Counted from the first letter of the stretch, positions 10,718 through 23,151 are shown. The stretch is DNA of 64,000 bases from Orobanche coerulescens (GCA_033398695.1 CM065811.1:110655501-110719500), one strand, 5' to 3'. Numbers and translations: made by a program. Notes: generated by a model from the letters alone, not told the origin.

Positions 10718-11878
10718 CCAACTATCAGCCAAGTTTTATCAAGATGAAATATAAGCCGAGTTTGACTGATACATCAGTTGGGTTTGACCAAGGCAGAAAA
10801 GCAGCCAAGAATTGATATCAGTCGAGTTTAAACATCAAACATGTCCATGTCCGCAAACGTTGAAAAGTCAACAAAGACAGCAAATCACATACAGACATAA
10901 AGAAAGCCGAGGAGATAAATTAATTGATTTTCGGATGTTAAGGAATAAAATATTCCTTGAGATTCCCGCCTAGTAATCAAAAGATAATGGCCACACTACT
11001 ATAAATGTTCAAACGGTCGGATTTAAAGAAAGAGACAAAGTCGTGCAAGAGATGAAGAGGAAAACAATGAGGTCCACTCGCCACAGACTAATTTGTTCAA
11101 GGATGCAACGACTATGAAGAGCTCTAGAACCATACTATAAATATAGGAAGAACACTTGAGCAGAAGTACGATGCGATTAACATTCTCAAAGCAAACAAGC
11201 AATACTCTCTGTGCTAAGCATCGTGACAGAACAGAGATCTTAAAGATACAAATCATCATAAGTTCTTTGAAGTTGGAGAATACATAAACTCTTGTCTTAA
11301 AGTTTGAGTACGGGGTACTTTCTTGAAAGAGGTTCTTGAGAGTAAAAGATTGTAATGCATCCACGGGTTCTTGATTAGAAGGTGTTAGGAAACTTTCTAG
11401 TTGTTGAGGCATCCAAGGGTTTTCGATCAAGAGATATTAAGCAACCAAGGGAAGGAGTTGCAAAAACCAGGGATTTTCACTGGTTAAAAGCTGGTGGAAC
11501 TAGATCCATTGTAGCTAAGTTTCACTGGTTGAAAGTTATAGTGAATTTATCTCCAAGTGGATTGGAGAGAAGTGGATTAGTAGATGATTGCCCCACCTCT
11601 AAAATCACTATAAGTACTGTTTGATTTATCATATTTAACGTCATACTTAATTGCTGCATTCATCTTAATTGTTGCATTAAAAGTCAGATGTCTTTCACAA
11701 AACGTTTTTATAGCTGATATCCCAACTTAACTAACTGCACTAAAATCAGTCAAGTTATCTTAGGTGCACTATATTATAGTTGTGTTTTTCAAACATGTTA
11801 TTTTCAGTAAAAGATTTTACAAGTCTATTCACCCTCTACCCCCTTATAGATTTGTACTTGTGACCTACAGGTAGGTCT
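10718..11878 (+). repeat. Degenerate LTR or solo LTR (copia/SIRE-like)
   Basis: Follows element A directly. A TATAAATA box (11135-11142) is followed by a transcribed-type region; short motifs such as TTTTCACTGGTT, GGATTGGAGAGAAGTGG and TCTATTCACCC recall SIRE/Maximus LTRs. It ends in GTGACCTACA (11878) like 1-223. No start with TG could be fixed and no internal region or PBS follows. The 135-codon minus-strand frame at 11023-11430 has no motif and is not called a gene. Confidence 0.5.
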
Positions 11879-11937
11879 ACTAGGGACCGGGTTTTCTAGA
11901 CCAGGCTCTTAGGAGGTCCACATATATTGTCTTATCA

Positions 11938-11938
<1 letters not shown>

Positions 11939-11980
<42 letters not shown>
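11939..11980. repeat. (TA)n-(GA)n microsatellite
   Basis: About ten TA units run directly into about eleven GA units. Such compound repeats are common in plant intergenic DNA. Bases 11879-11938 are unremarkable. Confidence 0.95.
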
Positions 11981-12399
11981 CTTAATTAATCTGGGTTGGT
12001 TGGGTTCAAACGGGTTGCGTTGGACCCAACCCGAATCAGCATATTAAATGGGTTGAGAACTTTCAGATTGAAATAAACCCTATTAATTCGATGCGGTTTA
12101 GAAACTATTTTTTTGGTTTGATTCAAATACCATTCTAGTTTTCAAACCACATATTGCCTACACCTAGAATCTAGTGGAGCCGGTTCGGTTCTTTTGATTA
12201 TCCAAAGAAGAGAAATAGAAAGAGAAAATTATCTTATACGTGATCCTTTATTATAAATATCATGTAATGCTACGTATGCTTAAATTTATGATTGTATGTG
12301 ATGTAATTTATGTTTAGTATAGCATAGACTTGAAAATTGTGAGTATCCATTCCAATCAATAACCTCATAAAGACAACACATAAACCTCGTTCAGGCATT
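11981..12399. other. AT-rich stretch without recognised features
   Basis: No open frame of note, no repeat termini, no RNA gene seen. The short GGGTTGGTTGGGTTCAAACG region near 12000 is followed by imperfect repeats of the same words but has no identifiable function. Confidence 0.6.
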
Positions 12400-13090
12400 T
12401 CGTCAAACCCCCGGGTTCACATATCCAACCCAAGTTCTCAGAACCTAAAACAATCATTCTCTTCTGAATTAATTCGGCTAAAACCAGCCAAAATAAACGA
12501 ATGCTCATATCAAACATTCTTAAGCATGACAACGCTATTTATCTCTCAACATCTTAATCAAATGATTTAAATTACCAAATCTTTAGTTTGGGGTAATAAC
12601 CAAAAATAATAAATTGAACCATATCCTGTTTAAATAAAACATGTTCAATAGGCTAAAAACACTTCAATACTCAAAATATTCCATGATAATTAGATTCTTA
12701 GGATTTTGGATCTTGCATCCAAGAATGAAGAACGCCAATCAATATGTATAAACTCTTTGATGCAACCAAATGAATTCTAAGCTGAACCACATGTTCTTGG
12801 AGATGAGAATCGTGTTTGGGGTGTAGAGGATTTTCTCGAGTAAGATGTGGAGAGGAAATTGGGAGGAAATAGGGGAGGAAATGACAAAGAACACAGCTTG
12901 TTGCCCATTTTATACGTGAAACATGTTACAATCGTAACTCTCCTTAATCATAGTCGTAACTCCATATACTTATAGTGTAACTCTTGTTACTTATGGTCAT
13001 ACCTAGATCTCGGGATCTCCATGCAAATTGTACCACATGACTTGCGGTCGTAACATTCCACGTCATACGGCCATAATGTCCCATGCCGTA
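12400..13090 (-). repeat. Reversed LTR fragment with degenerate palindromes
   Basis: Read on the minus strand, the right part (12920-13090) has six or so degraded TTACGGCCGTAAC-type sites, followed by TATAAAATGGGC (TATA box at 12908-12914) and a CT-rich transcribed leader. That is the same architecture as the U3 of elements A and B. The left limit is not defined. The fragment is cut at 13090 by the end of CACTA-1, so it was probably the target of that insertion. Confidence 0.55.
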
Positions 13091-13541
13091 CACTACCAAT
13101 ATTGGGGGTTTAGCCGATGACTTAAAGTCGTCGGCTAAAGGCCAATGTCATCGGCTAATCCCCCCAGTCGTCGGCTAAAAAACCGTCGGCCGATATTCGT
13201 CGATCAAGGTTTAGCCGACGACTTTTTTGTTAGTCGTCGCCTAAAGTTCAAAGTTTAGCCGACCACTACAATAATGTCGTCGGCTAAAACCTGTTTATAA
13301 AAAAAAAAGATACTTTAGCCGACGACCTTTTTAAATGTCGTCGGCTAAAACCTGTTTATAAAAAAAAACATTTTAGCCGACGACCTTTTCAAATGTCGTC
13401 AGCTAAAACCTGTTTATATAAAAAAAGACACTTTAGCCGACGACGGTTTTAAATGTCGTCGGCTAAAACTTTTTTTAAAAAAAAATTAATATACTTTAGC
13501 CGACGACCTTTGGAAAGTCGTCGGCTAAAACCTAATATAAA
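13091..13541. repeat. CACTA-1 terminal and subterminal repeat array
   Basis: After the terminus, at least five hairpin-like units occur: TTTAGCCGACGAC, a short spacer such as CTTTTTAAAT, then GTCGTCGGCTAAA, separated by AACCTGTTTATA and A-runs. Units recur every 60-65 bp. In En/Spm, subterminal repeats are where the element-encoded DNA-binding protein assembles; the same role is inferred here. Confidence 0.88.
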
Positions 13542-13881
13542 AAAAAAGTAATTCAGATTTTGGGATCCCAAAACCTATATTTCTTGCACCTGCAATTTTT
13601 ATACACCAGCTCCAATTATCAACAACAATCAACGCGCAACACATTCAACTAATACCATCAATAATATACCCAACATTATATGCAACACAACGCACAACAT
13701 ATTCAAGAACATTAATTTCATCAACATACTAGTAGTGTCAACAAAATCACTTACACAATTCTAACACAAATATAAATATAAAAGAGTACTACAACAACAC
13801 AACTACAATCCACTATCAAAATCATCTAAATGTCGAAATGTAGTAGTAGTAGAAGGATTACCACCATCCCCTAGATCCTCG

Positions 13882-16265
13882 TCACGAGGCTGTGAAGATG
13901 GGGTCTGTCCGAAGAGAGAAGGCGGTGGAGCAGGTGCCTGCAGTCCAGCCTGAGTAATGGTCTGAGTTAGCGTCATCATATAAGTCCATCATGGCCTGCT
14001 GCTGTCTCTGGAAACTCTTTAACCGCGACTCAGTCCTCTGGTCGCTCTCATGTAACCGCGTCTGAGTCCTCCTTTCATTCTCAGCTCGGAGCTCCCTCTC
14101 CACCCTCAACTGCTCCTCGAGATAGGCAGTCCGTGCATCCCGTCCGCGAGGGCGCTGGAAGCCGGGGGCATCTTTCAATACACGGTGACCCTCGGCTCCC
14201 ATCATCTTAGTGCGTTACCAACTACCTCTAGGAGGGTAGACGGTACCCCACACCCTAGCGCGAACATAAGGATCGACCTGATCGATCTGTCAAATGTCAG
14301 AATCGAGGCCGGTCTCCGCTAAGTCCGAAAACTGCTCCCGATCAATCTCAGCAAGCATCCTCTGAGAGTCCTCCCGCACACGCTCCTAAGTTAATATGAA
14401 AATAAATATTTCAATATCAATAAAAGTATGATACAAAGGCATTTATTTATTACCAAAATAAAATAAAAAAGACTTACATGCTCCTAGGGACGGTTCGGAT
14501 ATGCTTTCTGAGTCACGTAGGCAAATGCATCCAACGAATCAGAAGAAATGGCCTCGTGCGCAACTCTGGCTAACGACCGGGAACCCAGACTTTGATGGTC
14601 AGTTAGACCAGCACGATTGGTCGTGTTGATCAAGCTAGTCGCCTTCAAAAAAATATTATTTATAATCGAGTTTATATTTAGAATTCAAAAAAAATAAAAA
14701 CTGAAATATTATTAATTTTTATTAAATACTAACAGTTTTTTAATAAATAAAATACAATATGCAGATTTTTATTTTTTATGGAAAATAATATTCTATTTTT
14801 TATTTTTATTAAAACAATTTATAAATAATATCCAGAGTTTATAAATTTTTTTATTTCCACTTTTGAATAAAAATTCTGATTTTTTAATATTAATAATATT
14901 CCAGAATCTAAATAAAAAATACCTGAAGTTCCGATTTTTTCTAATTTAAAAAATCGGAACTTCAAGTATTTTTTAAATTCTGAAACATTAATTTAAAAAA
15001 ATCGAGTTTATATTTAAAATTCAAAAAAAATAAAAACTGAAAAAGAAAGAATGAAATGAGGGTATTTTAGTCATACCATGAACTCCGGGTCGCGAAAATG
15101 GGCGCGTAGCCACTTCCACTCGTACTCTCGGAGCTTAAATTCTTCTGGGGTAGCCTCTCGGGTATCACCACAGGCTGTCCAGAACATGTGCATCTCATTT
15201 TTCCAAGATTTGTACCTACAACACACGTTGCACAACATATATTATTCGTAAGAAAAAAAATTACGCAAACAATGTAGATACAAAACAAATTAAAATGACT
15301 AACTTGGTAGACTGCACCTCGTCACACCAAGTACGTAGTAGAGAGTCGGGAATGACAAACCACACTATGAACAGCATAATTACGCAATAATTTAAAAACA
15401 TCACATATTGCATTTTGAAGAACTATGTGTTGATTGAAAAACACTTATTAAATATTTATTAACTTACTGACATAGCATTGTTCAAAGCATCCTTCACGCA
15501 CTGCGGCACGTCCCCCAATCGGGCCACAAAACGGGGACTCTGCACCGAATGACAAAACCAACATTACGGCTATATGACGCCGTAGCATCAGAAGACATCA
15601 CCGGCCGGCCGTGTCTATCTAGAGGAATCTCGTAATGGCCATGCTTACGTACGAGTCGAGCGCCAGACCCTTTGCTGGGCCACGAGTCTTCTTCTTTTTC
15701 TTCTCCTCCTCGACTACATTTTTCCCCTTCTGCTTCTCCCTCTCTATCTCTCGTAAAATTTCGTCTTCGAAACCCGACAACTCCGCCAACACATGTTGTC
15801 TGGCCAAGACTCGTAGATGTACGCCTCGTCAGGGCTAATCAATCGAACGGGAACTCGGACTCCCGTCTTATCGACCTCTGGAATAGTCAGAACCATCAGA
15901 GGCATGAATAGAGTCGGCGGAGGACCGTGGGGCACCGCCGACGAGGAACTCCGTACATCTCTTAATATATGAGGGCTACACGTGGGTCGGTGGATGGGAG
16001 GCATACGAGTATCCGTCTGCGAGGGGGTCGACCGTGGTGTCTGAAAGGATAAATGCCACGCTAGTGCAGCGGGCTCATCTGTCACCCTAAAAAAATCGTC
16101 AGCGTTCATGCCGGTAGCTTCTAGTATCTGGCGGGCATGAATGCTACTCTGAGATATGTATAGTGTAGCGTGATCCGCCTTACTAGAGGTTGCCGAACTC
16201 CCCCCCGAATCAGGAGTGGTCGACTTTGTCGACTTCTTCCCCAATGCTTTCTTTATTCTATTCAT
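13882..16265 (-). pseudogene. CACTA-1 second gene, TNPA-like (Transposase_24 type)
   Basis: Minus-strand exon-like blocks in order: 16265-15744 (start MNRIKKALGKKSTK, later SPDEAYIYESW), 15807-15619 in another frame (LAELSGFEDEILREIE, Lys-rich), about 15540-15475 (SPRFVARLGDVPQCVKDAL), 15350-15300 (FVIPDSLLRTWCDEV), 15215-15075 (YKSWKNEMHMFW ... EEFKLREYEWKWL), 14640-14480 (SLINTTNRAGLTDHQSLGSR ... YVTQKAYPN) and 14390-13882, ending in a coiled-coil-like stretch rich in Glu/Arg. The pattern resembles the plant Ptta/En/Spm transposase family (PF03004), whose members are thought to bind subterminal repeats. Splice sites are not worked out, and the frame change near 15800 may be a real break. 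AT-rich introns fill 14660-15060. Confidence 0.65.
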
Positions 16266-16830
16266 AATCTAAACAAATTAATCAAATTCACAACTCAACA
16301 CAACAGTAATTATCAATGCCATACCACATTAATCTTTCGATTAACGCCGACTATACAATTCCTTCCTCCTCAAACAAATTCATCAAATATTTCATCACAA
16401 CTCAATAAACAATTTACCTAATTCATCATATAATCTAAACAAATTCATCAAATTCACAACTCATTAAACACAAAATATTGAAAATACTAAATTCATCAAA
16501 TATTGCATCACAACTCATTAAACAATTTACCTAATTCATCAAATATTCTAAACAAATTCATCAAACAAAATAAAAATTAAAAAAAAAAAGAAAAGTGTTA
16601 CTTGTCGGGAGGCAGTCGGACGGCAGGCGGCGGGACGAGGGCTGTTGTACGGGCGACGGGACGGCGGGCGGGCGGGCGACGGTTGGATGACGGGGGTTGG
16701 GGGCTGGGTGACGAGCGACGGGACGTGGGCTAGTTGAAGGGCGGTTGTCGGACGGGCGGTTGGGTGACGGGGGCTGGGTGAGGGAAGGAGAAAATAATAT
16801 AAGAAAGAAGGAGAAAACGTATAAAATGTA

Positions 16831-17135
16831 GGGGGTTAGCCGACGATAAGATCTACGTCATCGGCTAAAGTGTTTTAAAAAAAATATATTATACTTTAAC
16901 CGACGACAATATCTAAGTCATCGGCTAAACCCCAAGTATGACACAGGCCGTGTATTCTAACATGGTCGGGTCAGGCATACAGTCTGGTTTCACTTTCGGG
17001 GTAGGTGCGACATGGGCCGTGTCATTTGACACGGTCGGTGGTTTAGCCGACGACAATATCTAAGTTGTCGGCTAAAGTATACCATTTTATTTAAAAAACT
17101 TTAGCCGACGACTTAGATACTGTCGTCGGCTAAAC
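16831..17135. repeat. Internal subterminal-type repeat array of CACTA-1
   Basis: Three inverted-repeat units of the terminal type lie between the two genes, mixed with the words GGCCGTGTATTCTAACATGGTCGG and GGGCCGTGTCATTTGACACGG in shortened forms. CACTA-2 has the matching block at 45336-45515, directly after its TNP2 gene, so this is a fixed part of the family. It lies upstream of the TNPA-like gene and may be its promoter. No clear TATA box is seen on the gene's strand. The G/C-rich GGGCGGNNGACGG words at 16610-16790 are simple repeats. Confidence 0.7.
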
Positions 17136-17246
17136 CCCCCGATTTTTTTTAATAATATTATTAATATTATGTTAATAGATTATTATTATTACTATTTTTT
17201 TAATTATATTTAACATATGAAAATATACATCTAATAAATTTATGGC

Positions 17247-20125
17247 ACATAGTTTGAGTCATCACTACAGTCTGTCTCATTATCTGAGTTGATATCCGGC
17301 AACATATGCCTCAAGTCGTCCACATTATCATCATCAAAATTTTCAAGTAATTCGTTTTTTCAACGTCAACATACCCGCAAGCATCACCACGGAGTCGGAC
17401 GAATCGTCTTTCAGGAACATTATTCATTGTAATTGTCGTTGATGGTGGAATATTTGCTGTATTTGGCTTTTGATAAGCATCATCGTCATCAGTACATGTT
17501 GTTTCTCCCAGTGTAGCAGCACTATAAATATTCCTCGTTGTCACAACGTTCACTATCTTCCATGTAACTTTCTTCACCAAGTCGTCCAAATAATATACCG
17601 ACTTTGCTGATGTAGCAAATACAAAAGGATCACTTTCATACTATGAAGTGGAAGTGTTAACACATAACAGCCCGTAGTCGTCTTGCATATCGGTTCCAAG
17701 ACTGGTGTCATACCATCGACACTTAAACAAGTAAATTGTCATGCCTTTACCGTAAATTAGTTCTACCACTTCCAAAAGAACACCGTAATATCCACCATCT
17801 ATCATAACCCCAGAATTTTGACATCTTTTTTTTGGTCTCTCTCAAGGCATACGAATGTGACACCGTTGACTTTAGCCATCGAATAAATTCTTGACATAAC
17901 CGGCTTCATAGAAAGAAGCATAAGTTCACACGACCAGTTAGGGTGTCCGTCATCTTGTATGTTTGTCATCTGTCGTAAATAAACTTTTTATGTAAAAAAA
18001 AATATCTTAAGTCCAAAATCAATAGCAACTGAATGTATACCTACCCATTCTCCAAAATAGTCGGCAAAAGTGTCATTGTGGAATCTAGTGTCACCTCGCA
18101 CCATATCGCATGACAAGTGGATGTCTTTCCAGTACTGAACTTCTGGACAATTGAGCAATATCCATCAATGTGCAATTCGTGACTCGTACGGGTCTAATTG
18201 TCTTCCTGGCAACCTCCCATAGACGTCAACCTCATTGGATATGATAGAAAGATTGAATTGTCTTTCATCTGCTAGAATAGAGCGGGAAGGGGGCTCGAAG
18301 GTGCCCAAATATAACTTGATATGCATAATACACTCCGACGCAAGGTAATATTCTGTAATGCATCCTTCCGGTGCAGACTTATTGGCCATGGAGTCTTTTT
18401 AATCACCGAGTTGCCTATAATATTGTCATTGTGTTAGAAATCATACTTAATTTGACAATATATATATATCATACAAAATTATGTTACCTTTCAACCGGGT
18501 ACATCCACGTGTAGTGCACTGGACCAGTGACCAATAACTGTCGGGGAAGGTGGATCATGAGGTGAGGCATGAGGTCAAAAAAGTTTGGAGGAAATATTCG
18601 CTCAAACTTGCACAAGATATAGATGATCTCATCTTACATTTTACGCAAATCAGATCTTTTCACTTCTCTCGTACATAATTTCTGGAAAAATCTTGACAAT
18701 GCAACACACGGCTCAACCACCTATTTTGGTAAGTACGATCGAATAAATACCGGAAATAGGTGTTGGAGTAGGATATGACAATCATGACTCTTCAAACCAG
18801 TTAACTTGTTTTCCCTAAAATTAACGCATCTTCCTATATTTCCAGCATACCCGGTAGGATACCTAGCAGTCTTTATCCACCAAAATATCTCAGTTCTCTC
18901 CTCGGCAGTGATGATGTAAGCTGCCTTAGGCATTTTTTGTTTTCCCTTGACAGTTTTCAACCACAAATGTTTTCTTATGCTCATTTCTTCCAAACCTTTG
19001 CGTGCTATTGCCCCGTCTTTGGTCTTTCCATCCCAACCTAAGGTTGTCCCAACCACACTTTCGCAAACATTCTTTTCAATGCGCATGACATCCAAGAAGT
19101 TTCTTATCAATAACTTGGACCAGTAAGGCAATTCCCAGAATATACTTTTGTGCGACCAATACTTATACCTGTCGGGCCTTTTAGGGGTTGCTGCAATCAC
19201 ATCAGGATGGTTGCTAAGCTGACCAAAATCGTACTCATTAAGAATCGATAGTATTTCATCACCTGTCCACTGTCGTGGTGGCTCGCCCATTTCTACAGTG
19301 CTATCAAATGCTGCAGCATCCATACGCCACTCATGTTCCCTCTCAAGCCATATCCGATGATGTATTCGGATAACTTTCCTACAGTGGTACCTAGCACAAT
19401 CTGCATTCAAACACACTGGACAACCTCTATATCCGCTAATAACAGATCCAAACAGCATTCCATATGCAAGAAAATCACTAATATTGCCGATACACATGCT
19501 GTGCAAGTAGAACGTCTCGGACGAATAACTGTCGTACGTGGGATGACCTTGCTCCCACAACAATTTCAGCTCCTCTATCAAAGGTCTCATATACACATCG
19601 ATACACTTTCCTGGATATCCCGGCCCCGGGACTAACAAGGTCAACATATTATACTCCTTCCACATACACATCCACGGAGGAAGATTGTAAGGTATCACTA
19701 CAACAGGCCATATGGTATATGAAAGACTCATGTAACCAAAAGGGTTAAAACTATCAGATGCAATCCCGAGCCTCACATTTCGGATATCTGAAGAAAAATT
19801 CGGATACTTCCTATCTATATGCTTCCATGCCTCTCCATCCGAAGGGTGTATCATAGTATCCCTGTCATTAGTGCGCGGCTCGGCATGCCATCTCATTGCT
19901 TTTGCCGTGTGAGGAGACATAAAAAGCCGTTCCAACCTGTCCTTCAGTGGAAAATACCAAAGTACCTTCACCGGTTTCTCTTTTCCAGAAGGAGTGATCA
20001 TATATATCTCTGTATCACATACAGGACATCTCGTGAGGTCTTCATTAGGATGCCCCCATAATAGAACACAATCATACATGCAGACGTGGATCTTAATGTA
20101 GGAAAGACCAAGATCTTTCAAAATT
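17247..20125 (-). pseudogene. CACTA-1 transposase TNP2 (Transposase_21)
   Basis: The main block 20125-18721 begins at ILKDLGLSYIKIHVC and carries the TNP2 core: CPVCDTE, VLWYFPLKDRL, MRWHAEPRTND, FNPFGYMSLSYTIWP, PPWMCMWKEYNML, then GYRGCPVC and YWSHKSIFWELPYW. Further minus-strand blocks match DUF4218 (FFQKLCTREVKRSDL, then FDLMPHLMIHLPRQL, 18715-18500) and DUF4216-type C-terminal exons (18389-18050 and 17950-17247, with YLFKCRWYDTSLGT). The enzyme would cut the element ends. The N-terminal part (about 180 codons, present in CACTA-2) is missing. The open frame continues to 20274, but those extra 50 codons are antisense LTR. A TAG at 17640 and frame changes near 17340 are further damage. Confidence 0.88.
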
Positions 20126-21753
20126 TGTCGAGTTTCTTGCGAAGAAACCATGTTGAACCCTTCCATTCGTTGTCGTCTTACTTTTCGATAATATGAGGCG
20201 TTCCAAAGCTTCCTGGTTGAGCCATGTTCGTCGGAATACTTGCGTGCCGATTTCGAGGCAAGTACCTTGTACATACAATTCTTGTTTTATGGATACGATA
20301 ATTAGTGATCGTCTAAATGTGGTTGTTTGGTCGTTTGAATTGAACTTTCAAAAGATTCGGTTTAGCCTTGTTAAAGGCTTGCTTTCAAAACGTGTGTGTT
20401 TTGTGAATGGTGTGGTTTGTGAATGACTATGTGAATTCTATTGATATGTTTGGTGTTGATGTTGCACTTGGTATTGCATATGGACGTATATTATTTCATT
20501 TCAGTGCGTTGTGGTTTGACGTGGTGTTTTGCTAAGTGTTTGATGCCACCGGGTGAATTGTTTGAATATATGCGTTGTATTTTGCTGTGTGTGAATGTAT
20601 GGATGTCGGCAGGGCCTACGGTGGCATATGGCATGCGATCATGTGGCTAGGATGCAACAAGCGATTGATCCAATCGTGAGAGCCTAATAAAACTACGGTG
20701 ACACATGGCATGCGATCATGTGGTCAGGATGCAACAAGTGATTGATCCAACCGTGAGTACCAAAGATAATCTACGGTGGCACATGGCATGCAATCATGTG
20801 GCCAGGATGCAATAAGTGATTGATCCAACCGTGAGATGTTGTGATTTGTGTATCGCTAGCCAGCTCGGGAGGGTCGTTAGAGGCCTCGAGTGTGATTTGT
20901 GGCTTCATCCCGGTCTTAGGTGATGCCTGTGTGTGATTTGTTTCGCTAGCCAGCTCGTGAGGGTCCTTAGAGGCCTCGAGTGGGATTTGTGGCTTCGTCC
21001 CGGTCCAAGGCGATGCCTATGTGTGAATTGTTTTGCTAGCCAGCTTGGGAGGGTCCTTAAAGGCCTCGAGTGGGATTTGTGGCTTCGTCCCAGTCCTAGG
21101 CGATGCCTGTATGTGATTATGTTGTGTTGATTTTATGTCCATCGAGGACACGTGATGTGGGTTCTGACCCTATGAATTGTTAGTGGTTTTCTATTTGCGA
21201 AAACAAAACTGCTGGGCAGTGACCCCTGTTGATTTTGGAAAGAGAAGGATTCGATAATCCTAAATGGTTTACGTTGAAAACTCCCGAGGGAAGTTTTAAA
21301 AGGTTTTATAAATTATCCTCTCGATTTGCGATCTTTCGGTTTTGGAATGTTTTACCCAAACTCTTGGCTCGGGAAGTACTTTTCGTTATGTTTGGATCTT
21401 TGAGGATTTCTGGTTATTGTTATTCTTGGAACTTAAAATATATGGCTCGTATTTGCACTTTGTACTTGCACTAGCAAAACAGTAGAGTTTTGCTAACCCC
21501 CGAGTATTCAGTTGTACTTTATTTTCCGCTGCAATATTTTTTCTCCGTTGTACGGTAGTTGTTGTATTTTGACCCCTGCGTGGGCATGAATTGTAATTGA
21601 GTTGTATGTTTTTATTGAAAGACCAAATCGGTCTACTGAGTCATTTTAGCCTTGAAGGCATTGTTGAGTTGTTCGATGTTGTTACCAGCCTGGTAGACCT
21701 TGAGGAAAGGTTCTACGGCATGTAATATACCTGAGCGGATTGGGGGTGTTACA
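20126..21753 (+). repeat. Element B 5' LTR, 5'-truncated
   Basis: Aligns with 25563-27217 of the 3' LTR and ends TGGGGGTGTTACA. The first 1.18 kb, including U3 and TATA box, is missing, so it has no promoter. It lacks about 116 bp present in the 3' copy (after 26853), apparently by deletion between TTC repeats, and it has three rather than two copies of an 88-bp tandem repeat. Confidence 0.88.
20618..21115 (+). repeat. Two tandem repeat blocks within element B LTR
   Basis: First block: three units of about 77 bp beginning CTACGGTGGCACATGGCATG (starts near 20618, 20693, 20771). Second block: three units of about 88 bp beginning CGCTAGCCAGCTCGGGAGGG (starts near 20856, 20942, 21032). The units differ by a few substitutions. 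The 3' LTR has three of the first (26052-26280) and two of the second (26285-26465). Confidence 0.88.
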
Positions 21754-21757
21754 ATAA

Positions 21758-21769
21758 TGGTATCGGAGC
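21758..21769 (+). other. Primer-binding site, element B
   Basis: TGGTATCGGAGC lies 4 bases after the LTR end. It is identical to the element A site. Confidence 0.85.
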
Positions 21770-23109
21770 TTAGGTTGTGGAAACCTAGGCTATCGGGTCA
21801 GTGGTGTCTGTTGAGTTTTGTCTCGTCGGATTGTGTATTACTGAGTCGTGTCGCGATGCGTTGTCTGAGTTCGTTGGTCGTGATTATTATCGTGGGGCGA
21901 TCATCATCTTCGTGCGACCTATGGATGTAAGTCTCCCTTCTTTGTTATTGTGCCTCGTCTGATGCGAGTTACTTGTATGATTATTCGTTAAGTGATGGAA
22001 TCCTTCTGTGGATTTTGATTTCGTGATATGTGGGTATTCAACTCTCATATTTTATTTATATAAGGAGCGGTGTCGCTGCTAATGTATTTTCGAACGGTAT
22101 TTTATCCGCTGCGTGAGTTCTTTCAAAATGACTTTCAGTATTTTGCAAAGTGAGTTTTATTTCGTAAAACCGATTCTCTAAATCGAGTTTTGGTATTTTG
22201 GCCTTGAATGTTTTATGACGGTTTGATAAAGGATTTTGTGAGTTTTGGGCATTTTGGCCTATTGAATTTTTGAAAACCTTGAGTATCTTAGAAAATAAAT
22301 TTCGAGACGTACATTTTAAAATGAATTATTTTCTCGCGATACTTTCAAGGTGCCTTCCAGCGCCGCAATATGTTTCAAAATTATTCCAGTTGAGGACCAA
22401 AATATTTTGAGATATTTTCAATTATTTAGAAATGCTTTGCTTAGACCTGAGGGTCGAATATTTCTGAAAGTTTTTCACTAAAAGAAAAGTGTCCTCATTT
22501 TTGTTCGAACGCAAGATGGCTTTCAAAGTCTCTATAATGGTATTTGTACTATTTTTTGTAAGGTGATATTCAAGATCTACCGGTGTTTCCAAATTGTTTT
22601 CAAAAAGGTGGTTTTCGTTTTTAAAACCTATCACTTCCTGCTTGTGGTCTGAGAAGATGTGTATGATGTTACTATTGTCGTTAGGGTGTGAGCCCTCCGA
22701 GTTATAATTGAATTGGTGGTGTGAACGGTGAGTCGTTCGCCACGTATATGTTTTGTTAGCCCTTTGTGGGAGGTGTGATGATGATCTTTAATGTTGTCAT
22801 TTCATGGTGGTTTGCGTGTTATCGCACCTGTGTGAGCTATTAAAGCTTGGGTTTGTACGTTTGTGTACATGTGTGATTGTTTCATGATGTTTGTAATTTT
22901 GTGCTGGTTATCGTTCGGGCCGTTGAGGTCGCCGAACGATACCGTCGTTGCTGTAGTGTTTGTGTGTGTATTACTTTACGATGGTAATAGTTGTATATGA
23001 TATGTGTTATGATTCTTTGTTGTGCTAAGTTGGCATCTCTGCTATGTTGTTTTGCGACGTTATGCCCCATTGTATCTAGCATTTGCATTTTCGGTATGCC
23101 AAGCCGAGG
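21770..23109 (+). other. Element B internal region without coding capacity
   Basis: No frame longer than about 80 codons and no recognisable gag capsid motif. Base composition and the GTGT-rich texture resemble the LTR more than a gene. It is probably decayed leader and gag. Confidence 0.55.
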
Positions 23110-23151
23110 TGTTTCAACCGTGATGTGCCAGGGCATGCACGTGTAAATTGT
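23110..23151 (+). pseudogene. Remnant of a gag zinc knuckle (copy 1)
   Basis: Translates to CFNRDVPGHARVNC, a CX2CX4HX4C nucleocapsid knuckle in which the second Cys is Arg. It is followed by PSRQ and a stop. A polypurine/LTR-start-like sequence (TGTAATACCCGTATTG) occurs 220 bp downstream at 23373. Confidence 0.65.

Larger units (their letters stand above)
13091..20125 (-). mobile_element. CACTA-1 (En/Spm DNA transposon), 5'-truncated
   Basis: The left end reads CACTACCAAT, the signature terminus. It is followed by an array of TTTAGCCGACGAC/GTCGTCGGCTAAA inverted repeats (subterminal repeats), a TNPA-like gene, an internal repeat array and a TNP2 transposase, all read right to left, so the left end is the element's 3' end. 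The 3-bp target site to the left would be GTA. The 5' end is missing: at about 20125 the sequence switches to element B LTR. It is close in sequence to CACTA-2 over the TNP2 gene. Confidence 0.9.

Noticed and set aside
11023..11430. 135-codon minus-strand frame
   Set aside because: It covers the TATA box and transcribed part of a degenerate LTR on the opposite strand; no recognisable domain.
16610..16800. GC-rich GACGGGCGG repeats as a possible gene promoter or CpG island of a host gene
   Set aside because: Simple imperfect repeats inside CACTA-1, between its internal array and the TNPA-like gene; no host gene follows.
20126..20274. N-terminus of the CACTA-1 transposase
   Set aside because: These codons are antisense element B LTR, as shown by identity with 25564-25710; the real transposase homology starts at about 20125.
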